Position numbers and translations under genes: made by a program. The notes below the pieces were generated by a model, which saw nothing but the letters and a program-made list of their open reading frames with translations, was not told the origin of the DNA and made no database searches. A DNA stretch of 52,085 nucleotides, taken from positions 1 to 52,085 of the forward strand of contig JAUSOD010000080.1 of assembly GCA_030656215.1 (NCBI GenBank). The letters are read 5' to 3'. Below are positions 7,271-15,759 of this stretch, one piece after another. The stretch's first letter is position 1. Every line of letters begins with the position of its first letter. Source of the stretch: Azoarcus sp. Lineage in GTDB: Bacteria > Pseudomonadota > Gammaproteobacteria > Burkholderiales > Rhodocyclaceae.

Positions 7271-8656
7271 ATGAGACCGTTGCGGTGGGTGAAGTGGGTC
7301 GTGGCCTTGGGACTGGTGATGGCTTTGAGCGCCTGCAGCACCTTGCCGGTCATCGTGCCCGACATGGCGCCAGCCGCCTCGCCGGTGCAGATCGACGGCG
7401 CCCACGGACCTTTGTCGACCGCCCGCAGCCGCGAGATCCTTGCACGGCTGCAGCAAGGTAGCGCGGCCAGCAACATCTTCGAGCGCCATCTCGTGCTCGA
7501 ACAGGCGGTCTCCGCCAGTCCACTGCTGGGCGGCAATCGTGTGCAACTACTCGAGGACGGTCCGGACACCTACCGTGCAATGTTCGCGGCAATCGAGGCG
7601 GCACGCGACCACATCAATATGGAGACCTACATCCTCGAGGACGACGAGGTCGGCCGACGCTTCGCCAATGCGCTGATCGGAAAGCAGCGCCAAGGGGTGG
7701 CGGTGAATCTGATTTACGACAGCGTGGGTACACTCGGCACGTCGGCTGAGTTTCTTCAGCACTTGCGCGACAGCGGCATCCGCACGCTCGAGTTCAATCC
7801 GGTCAATCCACTGGCGGCAAAGGCCGGATGGACGGTCAACCAGCGCGACCACCGCAAGTTGTTGATTGTTGACGGCCGCTCGGCGTTCGTCGGCGGCGTC
7901 AACATCAGTAGTGTGTACTCGGGCGGCTCGTTCAGTCGCCCCTCGGCGGTCCGTCCGGGCCGGGCATTGCCATGGCGGGACACCCATCTGCAGATCGATG
8001 GTCCGGTGGTTGCGGAGTTTCAGAAGCTGTTCCTCGATACGTGGCACAGGCAGAAAGGTGAACCGCTATCGCCGCGGGCGTTCTTTCCGCAGTTGCAGCC
8101 ACAGGGCAGGGCGGTCGTGCGTGCCATCGGCAGTTCGCCCGATGATGCGTTCAGCGTGATCTACGTGACCTTGCTGTCCGCAATCAACAGCGCGGAAACC
8201 GAGGTCATGCTGACCAACGCCTACTTTGTTCCCGATCCGCAACTGCTGGAAGCACTCAAGGCGGCGGTGGCTCGCGGCGTCGATGTTCGCCTGATGTTGC
8301 CGGGTACGACCGATTCGGCGCTGGTGTTCCACGCCGGGCGGTCTCACTACGACGACTTGCTGCGTGGCGGGGTCAAGATTTTCGAGCGGCGCAATGCCTT
8401 GATGCATTCGAAAACGGCCCTCATCGACGGTGTGTGGTCGACCGTAGGCTCGACCAACCTCGACTGGCGCAGCTTCCTGCACAACGAAGAGGTGAACGCG
8501 GTCATACTCGGCATGGAGTTCGGCGAGCGAATGCGTGCTGCATTCGAGCGCGACGTAAGCCAATCCGAACAGATCACACTTGAACAATGGAAACGACGTT
8601 CGATCGACCTGAGGGTAATGGAGCTCTTCAGCCGCTTGTGGCAATACTGGCTTTAG
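7271..8656 (+). CDS. Phospholipase D / cardiolipin-synthase-like lipoprotein
   Basis: This 461-residue member of the phospholipase D superfamily carries two HKD motifs: HRKLLIVDGRSAFVGGVN starting at H194 and HSKTALIDGVWSTVGSTNLD starting at H379. The pair is the layout of bacterial cardiolipin synthases, which transfer phosphatidyl groups between lipids. The N-terminus is a lipoprotein signal with lipobox LSAC (Cys22), so the enzyme should be tethered in the periplasm instead of carrying the two membrane spans of ClsA. ATG 7271 follows GGGAGG at 7256-7261. The reading frame is open much further upstream, but without a signal or ribosome site. Confidence 0.85.
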   Translation: MRPLRWVKWVVALGLVMALSACSTLPVIVPDMAPAASPVQIDGAHGPLSTARSREILARLQQGSAASNIFERHLVLEQAVSASPLLGGNRVQLLEDGPDTYRAMFAAIEAARDHINMETYILEDDEVGRRFANALIGKQRQGVAVNLIYDSVGTLGTSAEFLQHLRDSGIRTLEFNPVNPLAAKAGWTVNQRDHRKLLIVDGRSAFVGGVNISSVYSGGSFSRPSAVRPGRALPWRDTHLQIDGPVVAEFQKLFLDTWHRQKGEPLSPRAFFPQLQPQGRAVVRAIGSSPDDAFSVIYVTLLSAINSAETEVMLTNAYFVPDPQLLEALKAAVARGVDVRLMLPGTTDSALVFHAGRSHYDDLLRGGVKIFERRNALMHSKTALIDGVWSTVGSTNLDWRSFLHNEEVNAVILGMEFGERMRAAFERDVSQSEQITLEQWKRRSIDLRVMELFSRLWQYWL

Positions 8657-8909
8657 CATGGAAGGACTGGGCCTGGACTCGATCAGTCCGGATTTGCCAG
8701 GAATGATTGCGAGTCCGACATCCTGAGCGTGCAGCTCGGCGTCATTGGCTGCCGCACGCGCGGCGCCGTGATTGAACCTTATCCGCTGTCGTTGCACGAA
8801 CTGGAGCGCGATGACGCCATGCGGATGAAGCACAAGGAGCTTGTGCGGATGGCGCCGACACTGCAACCGGCAGTTCCGGTCAGGTGATGTAGCACAGGAG
8901 GTTTGATCA
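8657..8909 (+). other. Intergenic stretch with an unsupported open frame
   Basis: After the lipoprotein stop the same frame stays open to a TGA at 8885-8887. From GTG 8728 it would encode about 52 residues (VQLGVIGCRTRGAVIEPYPL and so on). No ribosome site precedes the GTG and I recognise no family. It may be a decayed gene end or chance. A good AGGAGGT just before 8910 belongs to serA. Confidence 0.3.
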
Positions 8910-10142
8910 ATGCAGACAAGGCTTTCGTTACAGAAGGACAAACTCAAGTTCGTCCTGCTCGAGGGCATCCACCGGTCGGCGGTCGATGTGCTGGTGGCGG
9001 ACGGATATACGCAGATCGAGACCTTTCCTCGCGCGCTGGCCGGGGCGGAGCTGATTGGGGCCATCGGCGATGCGCATTTTGTCGGTATCCGCTCGGCCAC
9101 CCAGCTCACCGCCGACGTGCTCGGGCAGGTGTCGAGGCTGGCTGCCATCGGCTGCTTCTGCATCGGCTCCAACCAGGTCGATCTCGACACCGCGGCACGG
9201 CTCGGCATCCCCGTGTTCAACGCACCGTTCTCCAACACGCGCAGCGTGGCCGAGTTGGTGCTGGCCGAAATCATCATGCTGATGCGGGGGATTCCGCAGA
9301 AAAACGCGCTGCAGCACCGCGGTGGCTGGCTCAAGAGCGCGGCCAATTCGTGGGAAGTGCGCGGCAAGACGCTGGGGGTGATCGGCTATGGCCACATCGG
9401 CACCCAGATCGGCGTGCTCGCAGAGCAACTCGGCATGGCGGTGCTGTTTCACGACATCGAGCCGCGCCTGCCGCTGGGCAATGCTCGCCAATCCGCGTCG
9501 CTCGAGGCCCTGCTGGCCGGCGCCGACGTGGTTACCTTGCACGTACCGGAAACCCCGGCGACGAAGAACATGATCGACGCGGTGGCGCTGGCGGCAATGA
9601 AGCCGGGCAGTTTCCTGATCAACGCCTCACGCGGGACGGTGGTGGATATCGATGCGCTGGTCGCGGCGCTCGACGCAAAACACCTGCTCGGTGCCGCGAT
9701 CGACGTCTTCCCGGTCGAGCCCAAGGGAAACGACGACCCCTTCGTATCACCGCTCGCGCGTTTCGACAATGTGATCCTGACGCCGCACATCGGCGGCTCC
9801 ACCGCGGAGGCGCAGGCCAACATCGGGCGCGAGGTTGCGGCCAAGCTGGTGCGCTACAGCAACAATGGCTCGACCATCTCGGCGGTGAATTTTCCCGAAG
9901 TGTCGCTACCCGAGCATGCCGGCATGTGCCGGATACTGCACATACACCACAATGTGCCGGGCATGCTGGCGCGCATCAACGAGCGATTTTCGGCGGCCGG
10001 GATCAACATCGTCGGCCAGTACCTGCAGACCAACCAGCACGTCGGCTACGTGGTGATCGACATCGACGCGGCGGCGAGTCAGGTGGCGTTCGACGAACTC
10101 AGCGCGATCGAGGGCACGATACGCTGCAGGATGCTGTATTGA
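8910..10142 (+). CDS. serA: D-3-phosphoglycerate dehydrogenase
   Basis: SerA oxidises 3-phosphoglycerate to 3-phosphohydroxypyruvate, the first step of serine synthesis, in the cytoplasm. The 410-residue protein has the Rossmann motif VIGYGHIGTQIG and the catalytic trio of the D-2-hydroxyacid dehydrogenases: Arg in INASRGTVVDIDAL, Glu in DVFPVEP and His in LTPHIGGSTAEAQ. The last ~75 residues (HHNVPGMLARINERFSAAGI onward) form an ACT domain, which in this type of SerA mediates serine feedback inhibition. The length equals that of E. coli-type SerA. The ribosome site AGGAGGT is excellent. Its end is 5 bases from the end of the convergent Crp/Fnr gene. Confidence 0.95.
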   Translation: MQTRLSLQKDKLKFVLLEGIHRSAVDVLVADGYTQIETFPRALAGAELIGAIGDAHFVGIRSATQLTADVLGQVSRLAAIGCFCIGSNQVDLDTAARLGIPVFNAPFSNTRSVAELVLAEIIMLMRGIPQKNALQHRGGWLKSAANSWEVRGKTLGVIGYGHIGTQIGVLAEQLGMAVLFHDIEPRLPLGNARQSASLEALLAGADVVTLHVPETPATKNMIDAVALAAMKPGSFLINASRGTVVDIDALVAALDAKHLLGAAIDVFPVEPKGNDDPFVSPLARFDNVILTPHIGGSTAEAQANIGREVAAKLVRYSNNGSTISAVNFPEVSLPEHAGMCRILHIHHNVPGMLARINERFSAAGINIVGQYLQTNQHVGYVVIDIDAAASQVAFDELSAIEGTIRCRMLY

Positions 10143-10147
10143 GGTGG

Positions 10148-10930
10148 TCACTTGCTCGGAAGCAGGCGCTCATACTCGCTATGAACGACCTCATAGCATT
10201 CGCAAACGCGCTTTTCGAGCTCGGTGCGACTGAGCACGGTGATGCGTCCGCGGCCGCGCGCTATCAGGTGATCTTTCTCGAACTGGCCTAGAATCTGGCT
10301 CACGCTCTCGCGCCGAACACCCAATAAATTACCAATTGCCTCCTGCGTGATCGCCAATTCATCGCTCACGGTGCGGTCAAGCGTCATCAGCAACCACCGG
10401 CACATTTTCTGATCCAGTGAATGGTGCTGGTTGCAAACGGCAGTTTGCGATGTCTGGGCAATCAGCGCCTGAGTGAAAAGCAGCGCCAGGTGTTGCAGTT
10501 GTCCTCCGAGCGAGAATTCATGCTTCATGACCTTTCTGCTGAGTCGATAGGCTTGCCCTGCGTTCTGCACTTCTGTGCTGGACGGCATGCTCTCGCCACC
10601 CATGAAAACGGAAATACCGACCAAACCCTCGTTGCCGACCAGACCCGTTTCGCTAGAGGAGCCGTCTTCCAGCGAGTAAATCAGCGAAACAATTCCCGAG
10701 GTCGGGAAGTGCAGATAGTTCACATGATCACCGGACTCTGACATCGTCCATCCCAAAGGCATGTCAACGAGTTCAAGGTCGGGTAGCAGGCGTTCATAAT
10801 CCTTGGTGGGAAGTGACGCCAGGATGCGGTTCAGCTTTGGATTGGGCGGCTCGCTGCCTGGCGTATCGTTCTTTGTCATGGTTGCTTTATCCAGCCTCAT
10901 ACTTTTGTGATTCGGGGTGGTCATCGCCAT
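10148..10930 (-). CDS. Crp/Fnr-family transcriptional regulator
   Basis: This 260-residue regulator has an N-terminal cupin-like sensor region (about residues 30-150) and a C-terminal winged helix-turn-helix seen as LAITQEAIGNLLGVRRESVS. The N-terminus lacks the FNR four-cysteine cluster. The sensor region (GETGLV-like loop SSSETGLVGNEGLVGISVFM) does not keep the classical cAMP-binding cassette. It therefore belongs to the broad uncharacterised Crp/Fnr group often found beside stress-membrane genes. I chose ATG 10930 because GGAGG lies 8 bases upstream; a TTG at 10948 has none. The stress-membrane genes further right are plausible targets, which is inference. Confidence 0.8.
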   Translation of the reverse strand: MAMTTPNHKSMRLDKATMTKNDTPGSEPPNPKLNRILASLPTKDYERLLPDLELVDMPLGWTMSESGDHVNYLHFPTSGIVSLIYSLEDGSSSETGLVGNEGLVGISVFMGGESMPSSTEVQNAGQAYRLSRKVMKHEFSLGGQLQHLALLFTQALIAQTSQTAVCNQHHSLDQKMCRWLLMTLDRTVSDELAITQEAIGNLLGVRRESVSQILGQFEKDHLIARGRGRITVLSRTELEKRVCECYEVVHSEYERLLPSK

Positions 10931-11184
10931 GACTGCGGCCTCCAGCAACGCTAAAGGAGAGGATGCGTCCTGGGGATAGGACGTAATGCCAATGCTGGCG
11001 GAAATCTGGACACGCTGCTGCGCGATTTGGCGGCCTGTTCAGATTCACTCGCATTTATTCAGGTCCCCAAGAACCTGATCGAGGTTACGTTGGGCTTGGT
11101 TGTCTGTCGGAGGTCATAGGTGCAAATCCATGCGAAGCTTGTCATTCATCGGTCCATGTCAGCATAGCAGGCCGCCGGCAGCTT

Positions 11185-11652
11185 TCAGCGGACGCGGCGG
11201 CGTAACAGCCGCCGCCCGATCGACAGCACGGTGCTCACGACTGTTGCGGCAGCGGCCGGGCTGAGGTTTCCTCGCCATGCCTCCGGCACCAGCGGCCAGC
11301 CCACCGCCGTCAGGCCGGCCCAAGGCAGGTCTGCGAGCCCGTCAACGTCGTGCCCTGCGACATTCGCCGGTACTTCGACGCTGACCAGTCGCGCTGGGTC
11401 CGGGCGGTGCGACCAGCGCCAGCCCAGCCACATCACCACGCCGACGCCCGCCACCGGTAACACCCAAGGCCTCGGCGTGACCGCGCGCTTTGCGCTTTGG
11501 GCGAGTGACTCGGCCGTGGAGCGAACCCAGGCTTCGCGGGCGACCAGTCGTTGCTCGAGCTGTTCGATTTGTGTGTCGAGGTCAGTATCGACCACCGCTG
11601 TGGGTGCGCTTGGAAGTATGGGCGGCGACGCCGGCAATTGGTTCAATGTCAT
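11185..11652 (-). CDS. Small membrane-anchored hypothetical protein
   Basis: This 155-residue protein starts with a proline-rich head and a short coiled coil (LDTQIEQLEQRLVAREAWVR). One transmembrane span follows (PWVLPVAGVGVVMWLGWRW), and the tail ends in a very basic RRLLRRRVR. The ATG overlaps the TGA of the upstream holin-like gene (ATGA at 11649-11652), so the two are translationally coupled. It resembles YqjK-type partners of YqjD/YqjE in position and layout, but sequence similarity cannot be judged by eye. Confidence 0.65.
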   Translation of the reverse strand: MTLNQLPASPPILPSAPTAVVDTDLDTQIEQLEQRLVAREAWVRSTAESLAQSAKRAVTPRPWVLPVAGVGVVMWLGWRWSHRPDPARLVSVEVPANVAGHDVDGLADLPWAGLTAVGWPLVPEAWRGNLSPAAAATVVSTVLSIGRRLLRRRVR

Positions 11653-12083
11653 GGTTTAGCTTCGGACGCGCTGGTGACGGGTTGGCGGTGCAGCGGGACA
11701 CCACCCACTGCTGCAGCCTCGGCCCCGAATACCAGGTGGCGCCGGGTGGCAGGCAGGCCGAGTTTGGCCAGCAAACGACGAGCCCGTGACACGGCCGCCC
11801 AAGCCAGCGCGAGATTGAACAGCAGCACGGCCAGCAGCGCCAGAGGCCACGACAAGCCCAGGGCGACCAGCGTCAGTCCGAGGCCGCTGCAGAGCACCAG
11901 CCAGGCTGTCGTGCCCAGAATGGCGGTCGCCACGACCAGCGCCATGATCTGCACCATGCCGCGGGCAGCACGGTGCAGTTCGAGGGCCAGCAACTCCAGA
12001 CGGTCGCTCACCAGACCGGGCAACGCTGCCATCAGGTCCTGAACGCTGCGAGCCCAGGACTGGCTGCGGAGGTCTTCGCTCAC
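11649..12083 (-). CDS. Phage-holin-family (YqjE-like) membrane protein
   Basis: This ~144-residue protein has an N-terminal amphipathic helix (LPGLVSDRLELLALELHRAA), two adjacent membrane spans (MVQIMALVVATAILGTTAWL and LGLSWPLALLAVLLFNLALA) and a cytosolic tail. This is the layout of the holin_3_6/YqjE family found with DUF883 ribosome-tethering proteins. The start is uncertain. GTG 12083 leaves an 8-base gap to the preceding gene and is preferred over a distant ATG; an internal ATG (MAALPG) is also possible. It lies in the middle of a leftward stress-gene operon. Confidence 0.75.
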   Translation of the reverse strand: MSEDLRSQSWARSVQDLMAALPGLVSDRLELLALELHRAARGMVQIMALVVATAILGTTAWLVLCSGLGLTLVALGLSWPLALLAVLLFNLALAWAAVSRARRLLAKLGLPATRRHLVFGAEAAAVGGVPLHRQPVTSASEAKP

Positions 12084-12091
12084 CGGGCGAC

Positions 12092-12442
12092 TCAATGTCT
12101 GATGCGGGCGATCAATGCACCGACGGCCATTGCCACGGCCACTGCCGATAAGGGGTTGCGACGAACGGTGGCGCGCAGCTCGTCGACCCATTCATCACCC
12201 TTTTCGTGTAAGTGTCGGGCCTGGCCCTTCAACTGCTCGGTGGCGCCAGCCAATGCACCTTCCATGCGCTCGATGTGCGGGGCTGCGGTCTCGGCTAGCC
12301 GGTCGATGGTGTGGTGCGCGCCCTCGGCCATGCGATCGGTCAGCGGCTGCTGGTGAACGGCGGTGTCGGTGCCTCCGGACCCGGCAGGGCCGTTGGTGCC
12401 GGACGTCTGGGCAAGGTTGGAAGGGTAAGAGATGTCGGGCAT
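12092..12442 (-). CDS. DUF883/ElaB-YqjD-like C-tail-anchored protein
   Basis: This 116-residue protein ends in a single hydrophobic segment with basic flank (RRNPLSAVAVAMAVGALIARI). Before it lie helical heptads and a WVDELRATVRRNP hinge, typical of the YqjD/ElaB family. In E. coli these stationary-phase proteins tether ribosomes to the inner membrane; that role here is by family only. The ATG at 12442 follows AGGAG. The order DUF883, holin-like, small anchored protein mirrors yqjD-yqjE-yqjK. Confidence 0.75.
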   Translation of the reverse strand: MPDISYPSNLAQTSGTNGPAGSGGTDTAVHQQPLTDRMAEGAHHTIDRLAETAAPHIERMEGALAGATEQLKGQARHLHEKGDEWVDELRATVRRNPLSAVAVAMAVGALIARIRH

Positions 12443-12458
12443 GGCAGGCTCCTGCGTG

Positions 12459-12710
12459 TCAATGATGCGTTGGCGGCGGAAGATGGGGGTTCGCACTGAT
12501 CGGGATGTGCTCGCCCGGTAAGTTGGGCTCACGGATTTCGGGCGGCACCTGGGGCGGTATGTCCATTGGCGGAGGAACGCCGTCGGGTGGGACTGGCGTC
12601 TGGGGCGGCAGCGTCGGCACGGGTTCGCTCCCGGGTAGAGGTTCCTGGGACTGAATTGACGCCAAGGCGAGCGAGGGGCGTTGGACTGGGAGAGCGGCAC
12701 GGGAGTACAT
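12459..12710 (-). CDS. Small proline-rich protein (hypothetical)
   Basis: This 83-residue frame is dominated by proline (PLPGSEPVPTLPPQTPVPPD and PPPMDIPPQVPPEIREPNLP). There is no membrane span or signal peptide. It sits 16 bases upstream of the DUF883 gene on the same strand, in keeping with an operon. Its ribosome site is weak. Proline-rich, low-complexity proteins of this kind accompany similar stress operons in related bacteria, as far as I recall. I consider it probably real. Confidence 0.5.
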   Translation of the reverse strand: MYSRAALPVQRPSLALASIQSQEPLPGSEPVPTLPPQTPVPPDGVPPPMDIPPQVPPEIREPNLPGEHIPISANPHLPPPTHH

Positions 12711-13008
12711 GGCAATTCCATTGAAGAAGTTCAGGTTGCGGTGACCCTGCGGCGCGTCGAGATCGCCTCGGCTCGGTATCCAAGGGTTGAGGGAATATCA
12801 TTTCCCAAGACGGCTCCCGCAGTCTGTTCGGTTCCGCACACCCGCGCAGTCGCGCACACCAGCGTTCACATCAGGAGCGATCTCAAGCGGCCCCAACGAG
12901 GAAGGCCAGGATGGTCGGCGACCGACTGGCGACCGGCTGCAGGCTCTGGTGTCAGCGCGAATTGACGCTTCGACTTGTGGGCCTGGAAATGGCGCGAACG
13001 GGTCTCAG
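12711..13008. other. Gene-free stretch upstream of the proline-rich gene
   Basis: I see no convincing gene in these 298 bases. An imperfect palindrome GGGAAT-ATCA-TTTCCC at 12791-12806 could be a regulator site in the leader of the leftward group, but its arms pair over only five bases. Confidence 0.3.
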
Positions 13009-13080
13009 CTACAGGAAAATCGCGATCAAAATGATGATCGGGATGGGGATGCCGAGAAACAGAAGAAGAAGTGAACGCAT
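13009..13080 (-). CDS. 23-residue hydrophobic membrane peptide
   Basis: This tiny gene starts at ATG 13080 and stops with TAG at 13009-13011. The peptide begins MRSLLLLFLGIPIPIIILIA and ends IFL, so it is almost entirely one transmembrane helix. A perfect GGAGG lies 5 bases before the ATG, which strongly supports translation. Peptides with the same GIPIPIIILI core are widespread as short hypothetical proteins in proteobacteria, often beside the large membrane protein that lies here 34 bases upstream. The function is unknown. Confidence 0.75.
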   Translation of the reverse strand: MRSLLLLFLGIPIPIIILIAIFL

Positions 13081-13114
13081 GGTGGCCTCCGTTGAAGAGT
13101 GATCGGGACGAGAA

Positions 13115-14089
13115 TCAGGCGTCGCGGAGCCGGCCACCGAAGGTGGCGGCCAGGCTGGCTACGAACGCACCGATGAGCAGTGACACGAAGAGCCACAGCG
13201 CACTGTATGCCGACGCCTTGCGGGCTTCGTCGGCGGTGGCACGCGTTGCCACTTCCGCATCGCGCACCTTGGCCTGGACCCTGGCGTAGACATCGGCGAC
13301 CCGCTTCTCCGCATCCTGCTGCGCGAGTCCCGTACGTTGAGCCACGATCTGGCCGACGTAGCGAAGGTCTTCGGGCGGCAGCGGCTCAGAAAGGCTGACG
13401 TTCATGAAGATGCGGCTGACCTCGGCCGCTTCGTTGCTGGAAGCCCTGTCAACCGTGTTGGTAACTGCGGCTGTGCCTGCGATCCCGCCCGCCAGTGCCG
13501 ATGCATCACGGCGGAAGAGCGAGTCGACGAAGTAGGCCATCGGCCCCCCCTCGGTGCCTTGCGTCATGCCTGCCGAGGCTGCGGCGCCGCCGACGGCAGA
13601 CGTCGCCGTGCTGGCAACCCCGCCGACCAGGGCCGCGCCGGCCTGCACGCCACTGCCCAGGATCGATCCGATGACCGAGGTCAGTAGCGCAGCGGTGGCC
13701 AGCGAAGCCACGGCCCACGCCAGGAATCCATGCGCCGTATCGCGGAAGTAGACCTCGTCGGTTGGCACGTTGGTCCACCTCGTGCGCAGGCGTCCGGCGA
13801 GGTAACCGCCCATGCCGGAGGCGAGCAACTGGGTAAGCGTCAACCACAGGATCGTGGATACCCCGAAGGTTGTGGCGCTCACACCGTCTCTGGCCCACGG
13901 TGACACCGAGGACAGTCCGAGCCCGACACCGAGGATCAGCAAGATCAGCGAAAGCGAAGCGGCCGCAGCGGCACCCGCCAAAATGGCGCCCCACGAGACG
14001 GCACTCGTGAGCGGCCTGCTGTTGTCGCCGATGCTGCCAGGGAGGCCGCGTATGCGACCGAGATCTTCTGCGCTTGCTGTAGTTGGCAT
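13115..14089 (-). CDS. Multi-pass membrane protein of unknown function
   Basis: This 324-residue protein has hydrophobic segments near residues 30-60 (SWGAILAGAAAAASLSLILL), 70-95, 115-150 and a final one near 295-317 (ALWLFVSLLIGAFVASLAAT). A soluble helical region of about 120 residues precedes the last span. The N-terminal SAVSWGAILAGAAAA and TQLLASGMGGYLAGRLRTRW blocks are typical of an uncharacterised membrane family common in alpha- and betaproteobacteria. ATG 14089 has GGAGG upstream. It heads the leftward group that includes the 23-residue peptide. Confidence 0.75.
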   Translation of the reverse strand: MPTTASAEDLGRIRGLPGSIGDNSRPLTSAVSWGAILAGAAAAASLSLILLILGVGLGLSSVSPWARDGVSATTFGVSTILWLTLTQLLASGMGGYLAGRLRTRWTNVPTDEVYFRDTAHGFLAWAVASLATAALLTSVIGSILGSGVQAGAALVGGVASTATSAVGGAAASAGMTQGTEGGPMAYFVDSLFRRDASALAGGIAGTAAVTNTVDRASSNEAAEVSRIFMNVSLSEPLPPEDLRYVGQIVAQRTGLAQQDAEKRVADVYARVQAKVRDAEVATRATADEARKASAYSALWLFVSLLIGAFVASLAATFGGRLRDA

Positions 14090-14276
14090 GACTGTCGGAC
14101 CTCCATTCAGCGAAGGCGAGGCGAGCGCCGGAACTACCGACGGCTCGTGCCTTGCGCGATTGGCGGAACCTTAGGGGCGCAGGTGGGGTGGGTCTGTGCG
14201 GTAGCGTACGGCGGGTCGGACGCCTGGCACGCCGACAGGCGCTCTTTCGTACCGCCTTGAAGCCTGATCCTCCGAG

Positions 14277-14909
14277 CTACTGCCGGAGTGCCTCGAATTC
14301 CAGCATCAGCTCGACGTCGTCGCCCACCATGCCAGCTTCGACTGCATAGGTCATACCCCACTTGCTTCGCTGCAGGGTGGTGGTCGCGGACGCGCCGAGG
14401 GTGTGTTTGCGGTGGCCGAAGGGGTAGGGGGCGATTTTGTTGAGGGTGATGTCGAGGGTCACCGGGTGGGTCTGGCCCAAGATGGTCAGATTGCCTTCGA
14501 GCTTGCCCTTATTGTCTGCGCCGGGGGTGTAGCGGGTGGCTTCGAACACGATCTCGGGGTGGCGGTTGGCCTGCAGGAAGTCGCGGTCGCGCAGGTGGCC
14601 GTCGCGCTTCTTGTGATTGGTGAACACGCTGTCGGCGGCCACCACCACGCGGCCAGACGAGAGCTCGCGGGTTTCCTCGTCATACACGAACTGCCCGCTG
14701 CCCTTCAGGAACAGGCCGATTGTCTTCGCATAGCCCACATGCTCGACCTGGAAGCCGATCGAGAAATGCTCCGGGTCGATCTCGTAGGTGTGGGGCGCGG
14801 CGAGTGCAGGCTGGCTGAAGCCGGCAAGCGTCAGCATGGCGGCGAGCGTCAGTGCGGCGGCCAGTGGCGCGGGGGTGGCTGATGACTTGAGGTGACGAAC
14901 AGAATTCAT
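14277..14909 (-). CDS. YceI-family periplasmic lipid-binding protein
   Basis: This 210-residue exported protein has a signal peptide ending in QPALA-A and a YceI lipocalin-like barrel from TYEIDPEHFSIGFQVEHVGY to the C-terminus. Other family landmarks are SVFTNHKKRDGHLRDRDFLQ and GNLTILGQTHPVTLDITLNK. YceI proteins bind long isoprenoid chains such as polyprenyl lipids in the periplasm. Its ATG overlaps the stop of the CDP-alcohol transferase gene by four bases, implying translational coupling with a lipid enzyme. It is the first of the genes I group with the unexplained block up to 23.9 kb. Confidence 0.9.
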   Translation of the reverse strand: MNSVRHLKSSATPAPLAAALTLAAMLTLAGFSQPALAAPHTYEIDPEHFSIGFQVEHVGYAKTIGLFLKGSGQFVYDEETRELSSGRVVVAADSVFTNHKKRDGHLRDRDFLQANRHPEIVFEATRYTPGADNKGKLEGNLTILGQTHPVTLDITLNKIAPYPFGHRKHTLGASATTTLQRSKWGMTYAVEAGMVGDDVELMLEFEALRQ

Positions 14910-15676
14910 GATCGGACTCCTTGGTTGCGGTGATGCCGGGCGGCCTGCCCGGCGGCGTGAAGGAAGAGCCAGCGCACATCCTGTGCGAACGAAAGGGTCA
15001 GCGCGGCCAGGGCCAGCGCCAGGATGGCGGTGGCGAGTGACGGGGTGACGACGGGCAGCAGGCATAGCAGCAGCGCCGCCACCTGCACCACGCACACCAG
15101 CTTGCGCCGGAAGCTTTCCGGCAGCGTGGCCGAGAGCCAAGGCAGAAAGTGCATCGCGAGCACGAACAGGTAGCGCATGGCGCCGATCGCCAGTACCCAC
15201 ACACCGGCTTTGCCAAGTTGCACCAGCATCGCGCACAGCACGAGGATGAAGAAGGCGTCGAGCTCCATGTCGAAGCGCGCGCCGAACACGCTTGCGCTGC
15301 CGGTGCGGCGCGCCACCCAGCCGTCGACGCCGTCAAGTATTAATGCCAGGGTGCTCAGTACGGCGATCGGAAGGGCGCTGCCCTGCAGGGCCTGCGGAAA
15401 CAGAACCGTACCGGCCACGACCGCGACCAGCGCGGCGCGCACAAGGGTGACCCGGTTGGCGGCGCCGAACGATTGCCGGATCGAAGTCCAGCGCCAGCCG
15501 AGGATCGCCGCCATCGCCGCATAGACCAGCGCGGCCGCCGGGATCAGTGCCTGTGGCAGGTCCTGACCTGCGATGAGTAGCGCACTCAGCGCAACAACGG
15601 CACCCAGTCCGACCGCCAGCTCGAGTATTGCGACGGGAACCCGGTGATGGTCTGATGACTCCGAGCCTGGCTGCAT
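14906..15676 (-). CDS. CDP-alcohol phosphatidyltransferase family enzyme
   Basis: This ~256-residue polytopic inner-membrane protein carries the family signature DGxxAR-x8-GxxxDxxxD, seen as DGVDGWVARRTG then FGARFDMELD. Enzymes of this family transfer a phospho-alcohol head group from a CDP-linked donor. The acceptor here is unknown; PgsA, PssA and inositol-type relatives all share the motif. The long N-terminal membrane region before the motif (ILELAVGLGAVVALSALLIA onward) is unusual for short PgsA-type enzymes. ATG 15676 follows GGAG; a GTG at 15694 lacks a site. It overlaps yceI and is divergent from the MDR dehydrogenase. Confidence 0.88.
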   Translation of the reverse strand: MQPGSESSDHHRVPVAILELAVGLGAVVALSALLIAGQDLPQALIPAAALVYAAMAAILGWRWTSIRQSFGAANRVTLVRAALVAVVAGTVLFPQALQGSALPIAVLSTLALILDGVDGWVARRTGSASVFGARFDMELDAFFILVLCAMLVQLGKAGVWVLAIGAMRYLFVLAMHFLPWLSATLPESFRRKLVCVVQVAALLLCLLPVVTPSLATAILALALAALTLSFAQDVRWLFLHAAGQAARHHRNQGVRS

Positions 15677-15759
15677 GCGCTTTCTCCAATTCACTTGGTC
15701 ATACTGTACGGCTCATGCAGTTCTTGGTCCCGATTTTCGATACGGAGTTCAGCCCCCCG

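Noticed and set aside
8066-9367. 433-codon minus-strand frame spanning the end of the PLD gene and the start of serA
   Set aside because: It overlaps two well-supported plus-strand genes and shows no recognisable domain.
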